64,000 nucleotides of DNA from Calvatia gigantea (lineage: Eukaryota; Basidiomycota; Agaricomycetes; Agaricales; Lycoperdaceae): the NCBI GenBank assembly GCA_025093985.1, contig JACAAK010000001.1:2728001-2792000 (forward strand), in the 5' to 3' direction. Under the pieces are notes generated by a model. It worked only from the letters and a program-made list of their open reading frames with translations. It did no database searches and was not told the origin of the DNA. The stretch's first letter is position 1; every line of letters begins with the position of its first letter. A program made the translations under genes and the position numbers. Shown here in pieces: positions 1-13,091 of the stretch.

Positions 1-3000
1 CCAACTTTACATTTCTGAATTTCTCCTCCAACGACGGACTATGCCTTCTCGATTGTTGCAAAGCATTCCTCACTGCCTCACGCTGAATACGGTGGGGAGT
101 TGCAACGAAAATATCATCGTTCGGAGAGCACTTCCTGATAAATTCCACAAGACTGGCAGCAAGAGCTGCTTCTCCGTGAACGTGCGTCTCATATGCTACA
201 TGGCTAGACAAGCTCGACCACGTCCTCAGTCGGATTAGGGCCAGAGATATTGGTTGGTGGTTGAGTGCCATATCTGTGGTGGCTCCGATGATTTTTTCTG
301 GCGTAAGTTTGAGTTGTGGCGGTTTAAGGAGATTCTGGGGTTTGCGGAGCATGACACTAGATAGTGAGACAAGAAAGCGACGAGTGGCCTCTAAAATGTC
401 TTCGGAGACTGACAAGTCATCAACAGTGATGTCTTCCGCTTTCTTGAGGGCAACCGCTAATTGCCTAGCTTGGACTTTCTGTGGTTTAAACTGGCGCGAA
501 TAGATTGTCGAGACAAATTCGCCTAGGTCGGGATTTAACCTATCAAAAGGATGAGCTTCCCCTGGTAGCACGACGTAGGTATACCACCAACCTGAAATTC
601 TCAGTAAGCTGAACGACCGTCTCTTGTGATGTTATAACATCATCGGAAGATCCGGCTACTTCCAGAGCACGGGGAACCTTGTTCTCCGTCCCTGACATCC
701 TGGAATACATAAGGCAGTCCAGCGCAGATCCAAATAGACATCGTTCATGCAATTGTGGATACTGCGCAGTCAGTATCGGCGCAAGCTGCTCCGAGTCTCC
801 AGCAATAATAACCCGACCCTCGGGTGATAGCGAACGCATGACTAAGGAGAGAGATCCAAGTGCGATTTGGCCTGCTTCATCCACAACAAGTGTGTCCACC
901 TCGAGGTTGCGGTTCTTGGCAAAGTTGTAGAGCTGCCTGATTTAGTGGCGCAACCTAGCCTTGGTGAACTGGGGAGGCGCACCTGGTACAAAGTTCCAGC
1001 ATATATATGAACGAGATGTGTAGGTGACGGCCCAGCATGGTCGCTTCCTTTGACGACATGCTCAACTCGCACATCATCCAGCCACTGGGTGGGCAGGGAT
1101 GCGATAGCCTTGTAACAGTTCATTAGGAACGAAAGTTTGTTAAGCAGAGCTTCAATCGCAGCATGGGTCATTGCAGTCAAGAATATGATCCTCTGATCAT
1201 AATTGTCCTGCCTCCTTTCAACCTCCAATAACCGCAACAAAGAGAGGCAAACTGTGTACGTTTTTCCCGTTCCTTTTTAATTTTCAGAGATACATTAGTC
1301 ACATACTGGCGCAGAAACTCACTCACCTGGAGGTCCCCAAACGATCGACAACCTATTTGCCAAAATTCTCTGTGCAGCCTTGTGTTGTGAAGGCTTCAAG
1401 ACCAAGGCCCCTGCACTCTCACTCCCGAGTCCTGCCAGATCCCGAAACAACTTCTGAATCTCCCCCTCGACCTTCAAGCACCTCTCCGGCATTGGCGCAC
1501 GTCCAAACATCTGTGGCTCCAGAATTAATTGTACGTATGGCGTCTGTGTCAAATCCTCCGTCCCTGCGTCGTCTGCGCTCGTACTGGTCTCATGTTGTAA
1601 GTCAATTTCGAATAGCGAGGAAAGGACCTTTGTGGTGTTAAAGTCGACAAAACGTGGTGAAAGGCGATACTGTGCTCCGGGTTGGAGTTGGGTTTTCCAG
1701 GTTCCCCAAACGTGGAGTGTCACGATCGTTTCACGGCCTACAGCTTTGATATCTTTGATATCGGCCACCGCTAATTGTTCCTGTACGACGGACGGCTGCG
1801 CTTCCCAGCTTGGTTTGGTATAATAATTTAGGGGAAAAACATAGCCTGATACTGCAAGGTCGTCGAATAGCGCTTCAACTGGAATAGTGCCATCCATTTG
1901 ATTCCCGCCTGCCGCATCCTTGACCAACAATCTGTCATAGAAGGGTTGCTCGCGATCCGGAGGCACATCGAGGATACCAGAAATAAGCTTGAACATGTAT
2001 TCGGTACCTTTGCTTCCTGGCTTGGGACTACGGAATTCGAGGACGGGAGCGTCGGGACAGCCGTCTATGCGAGAATTCCAAAGCTCCGTCAGCTTCGCCA
2101 AAACTTCAAACTAGAGACACTCCATTGAGTACATGCGTTCTGAAAGCCGGCCTAACCGCACCTGTTGCATATAGAAGAGTTTTCGTAGTGTATCGTTGCG
2201 ACATAGGTCCATAAAGTCGACAGAGAGTGCCTTAGCCTCATTCACGAGCAGTGGAGGACCGTTGGGAATCCGTGCTCTCGACCGCATCCCCGTAAGTGTA
2301 GCATATATAGCGTAGTTGCGCCTTTCCAATAATGCCTGAAGTTCTGTAGCCGTTCCATGCCTATAAGCCCTATACAGTTCTTCCTCTGAGGGACACCCTC
2401 CTGTTGTCGTCTGAGGTAGCATCACTTTGAAACACTCCGGTAAGTCCCAGTACCCAGGTACAGGTAATGCAATCAGTCTCTCGATTTCCTTCTTCAGCAC
2501 AACCACACGCGGGATCTGACCCAACTCGCGCTGCTTTTGACCCGTTCGCGAGGTATTATTTTTTGCCTCGTTAAGGGATATTATGGCACCTTCGAGCCTC
2601 TTTCGGCATTCCTCCAGAGTTCCAGCTACAGGCAGACCCATCCTTGTAAGACATGCCTGATATTCCTTCTTCAGCCGCCTCTTCTTGGACAGAAACCCCA
2701 GGAGGGCGCCAGAAAGAAGGAGAGGTTGATACGCAGTCTGGAGCAAGGCCGCTCCTTGGGCGAGTGCACCTATACAGATGCGTATGTCGCTTGCATTCAC
2801 GTCAGAGGACAAGGCACCATGAATGATATTTGCTTGGAGAACACTGCGATCGCTAGCGGACCAGACATAGAATTGTGTCGTGAGATATTTATATTTTGGG
2901 TTTGTTTGTAGACGATTGATTTCCCGTATGAGGTTCGCCAAGGCCACGATGAGTTGCTCTCCGGAACCAGTGTTTAGACGGGGCATTGGGAGACCTACGT

Positions 3001-4294
3001 GGGTATGGACCGTAATGCAGAATCTTTTGAGGCCGGTGTCTGCTGTTGAAGGGTCCACAACAAAGGATATGATGACCGCTATATCCTCGCTCGAAGGACA
3101 AGTATAGTTTAGTCGTGGAATCACCTGGACGTTGGTGTAGCATGAGCAAAGAGTTTGCTAAGTAGCTTACATACACACCTGTGTCTGCATACTCCTAGCA
3201 GCTTCTAGCACAGGGCTAACAGTCGTTGGTGCCAACCGCTTACGGCGAGGAATAGCCAGCATTCGTCGTGATTTTTTGACCGTACTGGAGTCCTGGGTGG
3301 CGATCCGCCCAAGGAGACCTTCAGTATTGACCAGTGAGTGAAGTTCTTCGATATCAGTCAGAGGTTGCGAAGTCTGTTCGGTTCGTCCTTTGCCAAGCCG
3401 AAGCAAATTTTTCAGGACGTTAGCGTCTTCCACGGAAAGGTTGGGGATATTTCCTATTTGACCAGTCCTAACCGTTCTTGCTTCGCAATCCGCCTCATAT
3501 CTACAAGTCTTGCAGAGAGGGTTTAGGTGCCAGCGGACTTGGTTGCGCCGCTGAGAGAGGATTACAGGAAGATTTCGGAACAAAAATGTGTCGAGGGATG
3601 AGGAGAGGAGCGTGGTGTCAATGGTTTTGATATCAGTAAGACTAGGGTTGGCGACATCGAAACCCTCGGAGGGCGGTAACCATATACCAGCGCTGTCATT
3701 GAACTCGAAGAAGTTATGCTCAAGAATAGACTTCAAACACAAAGTGTAAAAATAAAGTTGTGTATGGTGAGGTGTCTATGCAAAGATAAGTTTTGTGCAT
3801 ATATGCGAGCACCAGGGTTCTGCACAAACCTTCACAGATTTCGACGCCTTTGCATCTATCACATTCCACGCGACCTTGCTGCCCTTCCGTACAACTTCTA
3901 CGAGATCAGGCTTCGCCAACCCGAAGTTCACAGGTTCGAAGCCAAAGGTCTCAAATCTCTCCGCCAGCTTGTCTTGAGGTGGCCAAAATTGCAAACCGGC
4001 AATGAAAAAGCGATCCCTATCGTCGGCCAGTATATTCTCCATCAAAATATCCGCTTTCATTGGTAATGGCGGCACTCGCAAGAGAAGGCCCGAATTGTCG
4101 AGCCATGTGAGTAGAGTTGCCTCCCATTCTTCACCCCTGTGGAACTGAGCTTTAGATAGTTCTGAGGCATCTTGCGGAGAGTCGTTAGAATTAGTAGAGG
4201 GTTCATTGTATGTGTTCCAGAGGAATAGGTCGCAGTTGAGATGGTGATATGTGGCGATATTAGTCGCTGAAAGTGAGCCTTTTCCGCTGGCCAT
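1..4294 (-). CDS. TM0106-type RecB-like nuclease fused to SF1 (UPF1/DNA2-like) helicase, 3' end cut by window
   Basis: Predicted DNA or RNA processing enzyme with an N-terminal PD-(D/E)XK nuclease and a C-terminal superfamily-1 helicase. The start at 4294 is followed by SATNIATYHHLNCDLFLW, the usual opening of TM0106/RecB-like nucleases. KPDLVEV and VIDAKAS give the nuclease acidic and Lys residues, and a Cys cluster (CKTCRYEADCEA) lies near 3480-3510. The helicase shows Walker A GPPGTGKT, split by an intron at about 1270-1325, then VDEAGQ (Walker B), GDSEQLAPIL (motif III) and QLTENFR-LNPDLGEF. The last motif is restored only by removing a ~50-nt intron near 545-595. Reading continues to the window edge with ATPHRIQREAVRNAL, so the final helicase motifs are outside. 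Family membership is clear; substrate and role are unknown. Its start is 144 bp from the divergent F-box gene. Confidence 0.85.
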
Positions 4295-4438
4295 GATGGG
4301 GGGAGAAGCTGAGTCGATGCATTGTTGAATTTATAAGAGGAGGGCCGCGTGGAGAGTGAATCACGGTGTTGTCCTTCTCTTTGAGTCACAATAAGTAGAA
4401 TGATGAGGCTGGGAATACGACCCTGATACACTGAGTCA

Positions 4439-6091
4439 ATGTCACTCAACCATTCACTACACTCTCCATCCGACATGCATCCACTACCCTTTCCTCCAGA
4501 AATTTGGATTCATATTGTCTCATTGCTGCCCGTTTCACAACAAAAATCACTACTGGAGGTCTCCCGCTTCTTCCATGACATTGCGCTGCCCTTTATTTTT
4601 TCCTCTGTCAGGGTGCATATCATGGGTGGATACGAAGTCCTCGAGATGTTAGACACCAATGATGAATCGTTCGCGTCCGAGATTGAGCGGAAACACATGC
4701 ACATGTCGTGGGAGATCCTCTATCGTATCCTAACGGACGCAGAGTTCGCGCTCCTGGTCAGGGACATGACTGTCGTTGTGTTCTCAGATTTTCCAGTGAT
4801 ATTCGAAATACGTGAATCCATTACATGGCCTCCCCCAGGTCAGCGTCTGATGCACGTCCTTGCGGTTGTATAGTTACTTTGTCCAAGGCACTCGAGTCCC
4901 TCAAGAACCTCCGCACACTACGCTTCTATGGGTCAGACTCTGATCAAATCTTGACCTTGGCCAAAATCATCCAGGCTGTTCCACCCTCCGTACAACATCT
5001 ACTTTATCCAACGTAAACAGCCATTTATGACTCACCACAATACACTGACAGTGACTTCCATAGCCGCATATCAATAGACGTGTTAGACAGGCTGCCCAAT
5101 CTCAAGTTTCTGGAATATAGGAACACCATATATTTTTCCAAGGATAGCGACTTTACCACGGGACCCTTGCCTTCCGGAAATACTCTGCGAAACCTGAGCT
5201 TTACGACTTCACTCCACGTTCAACTGCACGCGCTCTCAATCGACGCCATGTGGGTTGACCGAATACCGGTCTGGGTCCACAATAACCTTACTGTGCTCGA
5301 AATCACGAGTGAGGACTTCAGTGACATTATCAACTTCGATTTTGTGCGCCATCATTGCCTCGCCCTCGAAGATCTTTCCATCACCGGAATCGTCTCCTCG
5401 GCCATTTGTCTAAGTCTTCCATGGGAAACAACCTTTCCCAGACTTCATTCATTTCGCCTCTCCTGCGAGATGTTGACGACACCAACTCACAGCAAGGAAC
5501 ACATTATCACACTCTCTCGTTTTATCCAATCCCACAGACACCTCCGCCGCTTGTATCTGCGCATAGTGGACGCCGATTTAGAAGACATCGGGGCGCTACT
5601 CCCAGTTCTTAAGGATTTACAGCATCTTGAAGTGCTCGGCTTACATACGGGCATCAACAGCTTGGACGAGGGAACATTGGGAGTGGTGCTCGCGCATTTC
5701 CCTTTAGCACTCAAAGCTCTCCATCTCGCAATGTCTTGGGACACCGGTCTAAGTGATCACGTATCTGTGCTGGTACGCTTCCTGGTCTCGCTCAACATCC
5801 TCGCCAGATTAACTAACGCCTTATTTCCCGCAGATGGATGCCCTCTCCCAAATGCCTAACCTCACCTTTCTCCACATATACGGGACCGAAATGCGGCTCC
5901 CTTTTTCCCCGGTGGAACTTGCCATTGAGCTGCACCATTTGACGATGGTTGGGCTCAGACGAAAAATCTGGGATATCGATCGGACTGGTCCAGAGATCCA
6001 AACAGTGAAATGGCCACGGCGAAAGGTTAAATTCTTCGCGGAAAGTGACTTTCATAATCCCGATGACGCTTGGCTTTTCAAGTATCATTGA
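4439..6091 (+). CDS. F-box domain protein
   Basis: The N-terminus has an F-box (FPPEIWIHIVSLLPVSQQ..LLEVSRFFHDIALP), the segment that binds Skp1 in SCF ubiquitin ligases. The rest is a leucine-rich, repeat-like C-terminus typical of the very large Agaricomycete F-box family, whose substrates are unknown. Four exons are inferred: introns at about 4814-4875, 5016-5063 and 5772-5832 restore one frame through LTLSKALESLKNLRTLRF, RISIDVLDRLPNLKFLEY and MDALSQMPNLTFLHIYG to the stop at 6091. The start could instead be the Met at 4475, just before the F-box. Substrate and pathway cannot be told from sequence. Confidence 0.8.
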
Positions 6092-6757
6092 AAACTTTGT
6101 TTGGGTGATGTCCTTAAACTCGCATTTTCAAAAGAAGAGGACGAAAAGGCATTTTATCTAATTTCCTTGAGCAGGAGTTTTGGACCACGAAAGAGAGCGG
6201 GTGCTCAGATTGGGGTTTCTTAGTCGAGTTTACGATACTCTCGACCTTCGCTTCAAGTTACCCCTCCGCTAGATACGCAATTACATGATTTTTCCCAGCT
6301 TGCTTTCCCAACCCCCCAGGTTTATGGGAAGACACTCGTCGGAGAGAAAACATCATGCATCAACTTTAAAGATTTGCGCGCTGCCCGCTCCATCTTCAGC
6401 GTAGCTCAGCTATACATATTTGGCTTACGCCCGATTTGTCGCATTGCTTATCGGATTTGCACTAAACCACGTAGGTTGGCGGGTGCGTGACGCTGAGTCC
6501 TGCCGGCACGGGGGTCCTCAACTTGACTCCGGTTTTCCACAGCCACCTCATTTGTCTGCATCGTCGTTTGAGTGGCTCACACAGGAATAGATATGGGTCG
6601 GGTCACATGCGCAACTTGGCCCTAAACTACTATTGAAATGTCAAAATACAGAAGAGAACATACATAACATGATACATCTATAACCATTAATGCGATGCAA
6701 AGAAACACTTTTGAATGCAAGCAATTATACAGCGCCGGACGCCTAAATGGCCTCGGC
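6092..6757. other. Intergenic, convergent 3' ends
   Basis: Lies between the F-box gene and the flavohemoprotein gene, which are transcribed towards each other. No gene-like reading frame or repeat was recognised; it probably holds both 3' untranslated regions. Confidence 0.5.
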
Positions 6758-8920
6758 TTAGAGCTTGTTCTTGAACTGAGCAGTTGCAAGGGGTTGATCT
6801 GGAGGAACAATGAGATGATGTCCATTATCGTAGCACATAGACTCACAAGTGTTGAAGTAGAGGTTATCTGGCGGAGAGAGGCCGACACGGGAGTGAAGGG
6901 CGGATGCATCAACCATCTCTGGAACGATCTCATTGATATTGCGAGCGCCAATTAGGCGCATGTTCATCTGGAACTCCTCCTGTTCGAAAGTGCTATCAAT
7001 AGACCATTTTTTACCGTGACAGTTTCGCTCACGTTGAGAATCTGGATAGCCTTTTCAACGCCCTCTTGTCCATATGCGCAGAAAGAGTATAGGAATCCAC
7101 GGCCAATGCCTACAGCAGTAGCACCGAGGGCCAATGCCTTGAGCACATCGCTTGCACGACGGACACCACCATCGACAAAAACGGAGAAGTTGGGATTGGG
7201 CCAAGGACCCCGAGTCTTGAGAGCCGCAATGATGGGAGGAAGATTCTCAAGGCCAGAGAAACTTGTGTCAAGCTGCCTGCCACCGTGATTACTGAGAACG
7301 ATACCCTGGACACCAGATTCATAGGCCAGGATGGCATCCTCGGGGGTTGCGATACCCTTGAGGATGATAGGCACTGGTAATGATTGACCGTGAGTGACCT
7401 AGCGGATGAAGAACGGGAAATGGAAAGCCTACTATTGGTTACGCTCCTGAACCAAGGGATGTCCTTCCATGAAAGGCTGGGGTCGATGAAGGCCTGAGGT
7501 CGGTCAGTATGGAGGACACGAGGATAGGAATTATCAAAACACATACGCTGATTGCCCGAGAGATACCTTGGTCCTTCTTGACATCTTGTTGGCCTTCCTG
7601 CACCTTCGCCGTGCCATTATCGTCAACAGCCTTCATACGCATGTCCTTTTCCCGACGGCCTAGCTGAGGAGCATCGACAGTGATAAACAGAGCCTTGACG
7701 CCACGCTTCTCAGCATGTTGGATGTATCTCTTGGTAATCTCTCTGTCACGGTTAACATACCTGAAGGCAAGCTTATTGTCAGCGAACACACGACACGACC
7801 GGGGATAGGCTTAGTCTTACAGTTGCAAGAACAAAGGTTGCCCTGGTTGAGCGGCGTCGACGATTTCATCAAAGGAACAAGAAGCAAGAGTTGGTATCTA
7901 GGAGAACTCAACACGTAGCCGAAAGCGGGCGCGAAGCGTATATACGCACCATCTGAATAACACCGTACTTAGCAGCTGCTCGTGTGACATTTAATTCACC
8001 ATCGGGGTGTCCAAGCTTCCCCAAAGCAGTGGCAGACTGTTAACACCGGTTAGAAAAGATCTGAACCAAACGACGTTGGCTGCATGGAGGTTCGTAATCG
8101 GGGCACTTACGATATAGACGGGCATGGAGGATTTCTGCCCCAAAATAGTCGCGGACCAGTCCACGTTTGCGACATCGCGAAGCACTCGGGGACGGAACCA
8201 TACCCTATGGTCCAGAAACGGTTAGTGTATATCACTCAAGACAAGACACCCTACCTTTGAAAAGCAGCGCGATTCTCGCGGATAGTGATCTCATCTTCAC
8301 CACCAGAAGAATAGTACGCCCAAGCCTTGGCAGGAAGGACAGGCTTTTGCGACTGCTTCGAAGTCATGAAGGTTTATAATTTCGTCGATGGGAGGACGGG
8401 CATCCAACATCGCTTGTCGCCTCCGGTCTTCTTCTGTCATTTCTTTCACCACCTTGACAATGGTGTTGGGATCGATAGCGCCAATACTGTGGCAACGCAT
8501 TAATCGACTTGATATCAGGACTGTTTAAAATTTCACGAACTGTTTTTCGACGGGCAAATTAGTAGTAATGGCATCGGGAGGGTGGATGGGCTCATAAGCC
8601 TCTCTGAATTAAACGTCAAAACAGAAAGAAGTGCACTCGCAATAGACACCCACGTCGCGTCCTTGCCAGCATACTTCAAAATAATCTTGCTTCCTCCAGG
8701 ATGTTCTGGACCAAACCAAAGGGATTTAATGAGAATTAAACATATTTCCGTCGCGGAGTCTTACCATCCAAGAACTCAGTGACGTCGTACACATGGTCTG
8801 CAGGGTCAAAGTAGGTCGGTTGCGGTGGACTACGGGATATCAAGACTTACTGTGGACAATGATCCAGCAACTATCTCTGTTATTATGCTCAGCGACGGCT
8901 TGTGTTGGAATGAGGGACAT
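6758..8920 (-). CDS. Flavocytochrome b2-type FMN dehydrogenase A (L-lactate or glyoxylate dehydrogenase)
   Basis: Two-domain flavohemoprotein of roughly 500 residues that oxidises a 2-hydroxy acid (or hydrated glyoxylate) and passes electrons to cytochrome c. The first Met (8920) leads straight into a cytochrome b5 domain: HNNRDSCWIIVH, VYDVTEFLD, then EHPGGSKIILKYAGKDAT with the heme-binding HPGG. The FMN barrel follows, with LFITVDAPQLGRREKDMRMK, MPIILKGIATPEDA (active-site Lys), LSNHGGRQLD (catalytic His and Arg) and FVDGGVRRASDVLKALALGA (FMN phosphate binding). About ten short introns restore the frame. There is no mitochondrial presequence, unlike yeast cytochrome b2. The protein ends FKNKL, a weak peroxisomal-like tail. 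Its neighbours are oxaloacetase-like genes and a second copy at 14892, so glyoxylate dehydrogenase is a serious alternative to lactate dehydrogenase. Confidence 0.85.
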
Positions 8921-10200
8921 GTCAGATGATAGAAGGGTCTGGGTGCGAGCGATATGTCTAAGTCTCCTCTCTTTTGAAGTATCCTAGCGGAAGTCAGGGA
9001 GGCCGACGCGTTGTCAACACAATCATTGGGAACGCCGACGTCATCAATCCGTAGGTCCGCAAGTCCCAGAGGCAACACCCTCAGCATGTTGTCATCGGCG
9101 TTAGAGAGGGACAAGTTGTATGTGTGGTTTTTCTGATTGAGATAACTTGGCGGAATGGAAGTACCAGCAAAGTCAGCGAATTGGGAGCGCCCATAACCTT
9201 GAAATGCTCACATAACCTTGAAATGCTCACAGCTACATTCCGCAAGAAACGAGGTCCAGAATTTGGGAAAACATCGTGGCCAAAACCTCTTGCTTGAAAG
9301 AGACGTGGTCGGCAGATATAGACCCGAGTCCTCGGTAATCTATAGCGCATAGGAGAAGACCAGTCCACCCGCACCCGCAATGATACTGAACGTCTCCGAC
9401 TCCTCTCTATCGCCGCAGGTGATGCTTCCCAGGGTTTAAGAGGTAATCGAGAAATCTAGTCGGGAATCTAGTCGGAGCCAACCCACGGTTATGACAGGGA
9501 CTCCCGGCCCATCTCTGGTCCCGCAATGGTGTCGCAGAACTTCCCGCGCCTCCGTTCCGACGCAACCTCGCCAAGAGGAGATTTTGACACCCTCAGCGGT
9601 GATTGGGACTCAATCGAATTGATAACCTTCGACCGACTACTTTCCACATCTGCGGTCTTGTAAAATTTCCCATGCTTTGAAGGCGCTGAACATCAAAAGT
9701 ATGGGTTGACATTACGGACGGCAACTCAGCTAATTCTTGGTTTAAGACTTCGATCGGACGTCTTGGTATTTAAGAATGTCCATTTGGCGTTTGCCTTCTT
9801 AATTGATACCTGGATCAAAGATTTCATCATAACTGGAATGAGTTTTGCGGAACTCGTCTTTGACAGTCTTCTTTTCCAATTCTGTTGTCGCTCACTTGTC
9901 AAGAAACTATGAAAAGACTGCGATGGACGCGTGGTACTTATTTAAACATGCAAGGGTGAGAGAAACAAGTCGGAGAACAAAAAAAGCTCTTGGCATCTCA
10001 GGTATGGTATACCCATTATCGGACTAACCTTTCCAGGTCAAGATTAGTTTAGTTGAGCGTTCAGGTTTGCACGGATAACAATCTCGATCACCGTGGTACC
10101 TCTTGGCAAGGATTTGTCTTGAACGGCAGGAAAATGTTGAGTAATCGTATTTCTGGCTCATATCCAGTTGGGCTAGTCTGAGAATAGGTCTGTGGTTTAG
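8921..10200. other. Intergenic, divergent promoter region
   Basis: Shared upstream region of flavohemoprotein A (-) and oxaloacetase-like gene 1 (+). No supported gene. It contains a short tandem duplication near 9192-9229 and the TATA box of the rightward gene at its end. Confidence 0.5.
9192..9229. repeat. 19-bp tandem direct repeat, two copies
   Basis: The unit cataaccttgaaatgctca occurs twice back to back with no mismatch. It is short and of unknown meaning, perhaps replication slippage. Confidence 0.85.
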
Positions 10201-10206
10201 TATATA
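10201..10206 (+). promoter_or_regulatory. TATA box of oxaloacetase-like gene 1
   Basis: TATATA 66 bp before the chosen start at 10272. The spacing resembles that of the TATA-like elements before the other two paralogs and supports the upstream start codon over the Met at 10436. Confidence 0.45.
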
Positions 10207-10271
10207 GGTGTCGCATTCTCCTGAAAAGTCCTTAGCGCAGATTGACTTGCTCCCAAGTGTAAAGTGTCATT

Positions 10272-11907
10272 ATGTCGTCAACAGCAACTTCTCTAACTGT
10301 ATCCTCGACCAACTTCTTCCGTTGGCTATACACCACTATCCTTCATCCTCTGATTATCGAAACTGTCTCTCGTTTTTTCCACTTCATTAAACCTGCACTT
10401 GGTTATTTCAGAGTCCATCCTCGCAAAGAGAAGGGCATGCACGATTATGAATCATCTTCTGAGCTTTCCGACCCCCCAAGCCCAGCTCGTTCGTCCTTTT
10501 CTTCGGACGACGAACACGCAGTCTATTGCAACCCCCGTTTGGATCCCAAAAACTTCCTTCATGGCCCGCTATCCACCAATCCTGCCACTCGACTTCGGCA
10601 AATGCTCGCACGACCTGGCATTGTTGTAAGTCGCCACTGCTGACTGTCCCACTTTGTGTTCTCTGATGAAAGTATGTTAGGTCGCTCCTGGCGTCTGCGA
10701 TGGTATCAGTGTACGTTGTGCATTGGAAGCTGGGTTTACTTGTCTTTACCAAAGGTAAGATGCTCCAAGGGGCACCCGGATATATTCATAAACTTCTTCT
10801 ATTTTTACAGTGGGGCAGCGACCACTGCTTCCCGTCTCGGACAACCAGACCTTGCTATCGCCACTCTCAAAGACTTCGCCAAGGCATGTCTCGTCATTAT
10901 CTTGAGTATGCTCATACGTTGAACTTCTATTTGGTCACTAGGCAGCACGAACACATTGTGACATTGATCCCACCGTTCCGGTCATTGCTGATGCTGATAC
11001 AGGGTGTGTCCTTATTTTCAAGGTCGCTGGTAATCTCTGACCCTCATGAAGATTCGGTGGCCCGATCAACGTCGCTCAGACTGTATGGCAGTACGCCAGG
11101 GCTGGAGTAGCTGCTATGCATATTGAGGATCAGATTCAAACCAAACGCTGCGGACACCTTCTCGGAAAGCAGGTTGTTTCGCGTGAAGAATTTTTGACCC
11201 GCGTTCGAGCTGCCGTCATTGCCCGTGACTCTATTCCTGGAGGTTCAGACTTCGTAAGTTTGTCACCGTCGTTGTCAACGTCCCCGCTGAGTATCCAAAC
11301 GTAGGTCATCATCGCTCGCACAGACTCCGCTCAGGTTCTTGGTATGGATGAGGCCGTCAGGCGTCTTAAACTTGCTGCCGATGTTGGTGCCGACGTCTGC
11401 TTCATCGAGGGTGTCAAGACCAAGGAGCTTCTGGAACAGACAGTCAAAGCACTAGAGCCTAAGCCCGTAAGTAACCAGCCTCTGGTCGTGCTTCGCGACT
11501 GCTGAAATGATTTTCCTTTGTCAGGTTCTCGTCAACGTCATTTCTGGTGGCTTAACACCTTCCTTTACCAGCAAAGAGGCCGAAGCCACGGGTGCTAAAA
11601 TAATCAGTGGGTTCTAAAATTGGATCCTCCAATAATAGATTATAACTATTCTCCGGTTTTTTTAGTCTTTTCTCTAGTGTCGTCGGTTGCAATGGTTCAC
11701 GCTTGTCGCGAAGCTATGCGAATGCTCAAGAAAAGTGGAACAGATTTTTCAACCGCCAAAGGCATGGACCCCAAACAATTTTTTGAAGTTATGGGTATGT
11801 CGGTCCGGGTCGGTCAACGTGGAGAATGCTGATTCTATTATGCAGGGTTGAATGAGATCGTGGAGTTCGACGCCAAAGCTGGCGGATCCGCCTTCAAGCA
11901 GATATGA
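10272..11907 (+). CDS. Oxaloacetate acetylhydrolase-like protein 1 (ICL/PEP-mutase superfamily)
   Basis: Member of the isocitrate lyase/PEP mutase superfamily; the closest recalled family is fungal oxaloacetase, which splits oxaloacetate into oxalate and acetate. Spliced exons give CNPRLDPKNFLHGPLS, APGVCDGIS, SGAATTASRLGQPDLAIATL, PVIADADTGFGGP (metal-binding Asp residues), IEDQIQTKRCGH with the catalytic Cys of the KRCGH loop, ARTDSAQVLG, FIEGVKTKELL and LVNVISGGLTP. The stop is at 11907 after AFKQI. The frame is intact over about ten exons, one intron (10884-10941) having a GC donor. Compared with its paralogs it carries about 60 extra N-terminal residues with a hydrophobic stretch (FFRWLYTTILHPLIIETVSR) and a Ser-rich acidic segment. 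A dimethylmalate or methylisocitrate lyase activity cannot be excluded. Confidence 0.8.
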
Positions 11908-13091
11908 AGGCTTGCCGTCACAGCAGTATCCTTCGGGTTCCGTGCTTCCCGCTTATGACATATCCTCTAGATGTTTCAGCATTGTCTTCTTTCCGTCACT
12001 GTTTCCTGTATTTTAGTAAGGATGTGGGTTGTACGTTCATCCCGAGTTCACTATCGTAGATATCTTTGTTAATTTGTGTAGCACCATCTGCTGCCATTAC
12101 CAACGTGTTGCAATCATAGAGGAAAATTTTGCGTGTACCCGTGTGACCCGTGATCCAACCATCAAAACACACTTGACTCCGAAGCCCAGGGCCAAAGTTG
12201 AAATTGAAAGATCGTAAGTCGTGACACTTGGCAGGTAGAGCACCATGACCTCATGTTTATTCTCCCCATTGCTTCTAAGATGTGGAGCGTAGCGTCCCGT
12301 CAAATACGAAAATTTCCATCGGCCGCTGGTCTTTTTACTAGAAGCCCGCACTCCGACAATTGGGAACCGAACAATGCATAATCGCACAAGTATTGTTGCA
12401 TTCCCGCAATGCATACTCACTTCATAGACGGAAGCAAAACACCATGTTCCAGTTGATTTGTTGCAGCCAAATTGAGCGTGAACCCGATCTACTTACGATG
12501 TAAGTTATCTACTACTATGTTCGTTCGATATTTGATGCACGGAGTGCTTACAAGACACCCAGGCTTGTCAAATTCATCCTGAGTGTGTCCAAATACTGAC
12601 TCGCCTATCTACATTAGGGCACGTCTTCTCTTCAAGTCTCGGAGCCGGAGTGGTCATCTAGTACCGCACTAAACCCGTCAGCGGCCAACATAACTTCATA
12701 CTTAACTCCGAACCTGCGAGTGTTCTGAGACCGAATGGGCACTCTGCCTCACCATTCCGATCCGAGGAAGTTCGGTTTGACAGGTTTAGACATAACCTCG
12801 CAGTTAACCCCTGCAAGACTGGAACAATATGTGGATTCCCGCAATGTTGTTCGGACAGTGTGCATTCTAGCTATTGGCCCACGTCCGTAGTCAGTTTTTG
12901 TTAACATACGTATTTGATGCTTGGTATTAATTTTATTTAGTGGTGTCTTGTGTCTTGATTTCTGCCTTGGCGTGTCATTCGACATGCCACGATGCTTCGG
13001 CGTTATTTTGTTTTGACAGAGTCGGTGCGTAGCGGAATTAGGTGAGTAGTCCCGCTTTGCAATCTGGATATACGTTCTATTTTCATATCCT
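11908..13091. other. Intergenic between oxaloacetase-like genes 1 and 2
   Basis: No gene recognised on either strand. The short open frames here have no recognisable motifs. It presumably holds the 3' region of gene 1 and the promoter of gene 2. Confidence 0.5.

Noticed and set aside
543..899. Apparent stop codon inside the helicase after QLTENFR
   Set aside because: A ~50-nt GT-AG intron (minus strand, about 545-595) restores LTENFR-LNPDLGEF, so it is not a pseudogene.
12097..12420. 107-codon open frame between the oxaloacetase-like genes
   Set aside because: No motif or homology recognised; length is within chance for this GC content.
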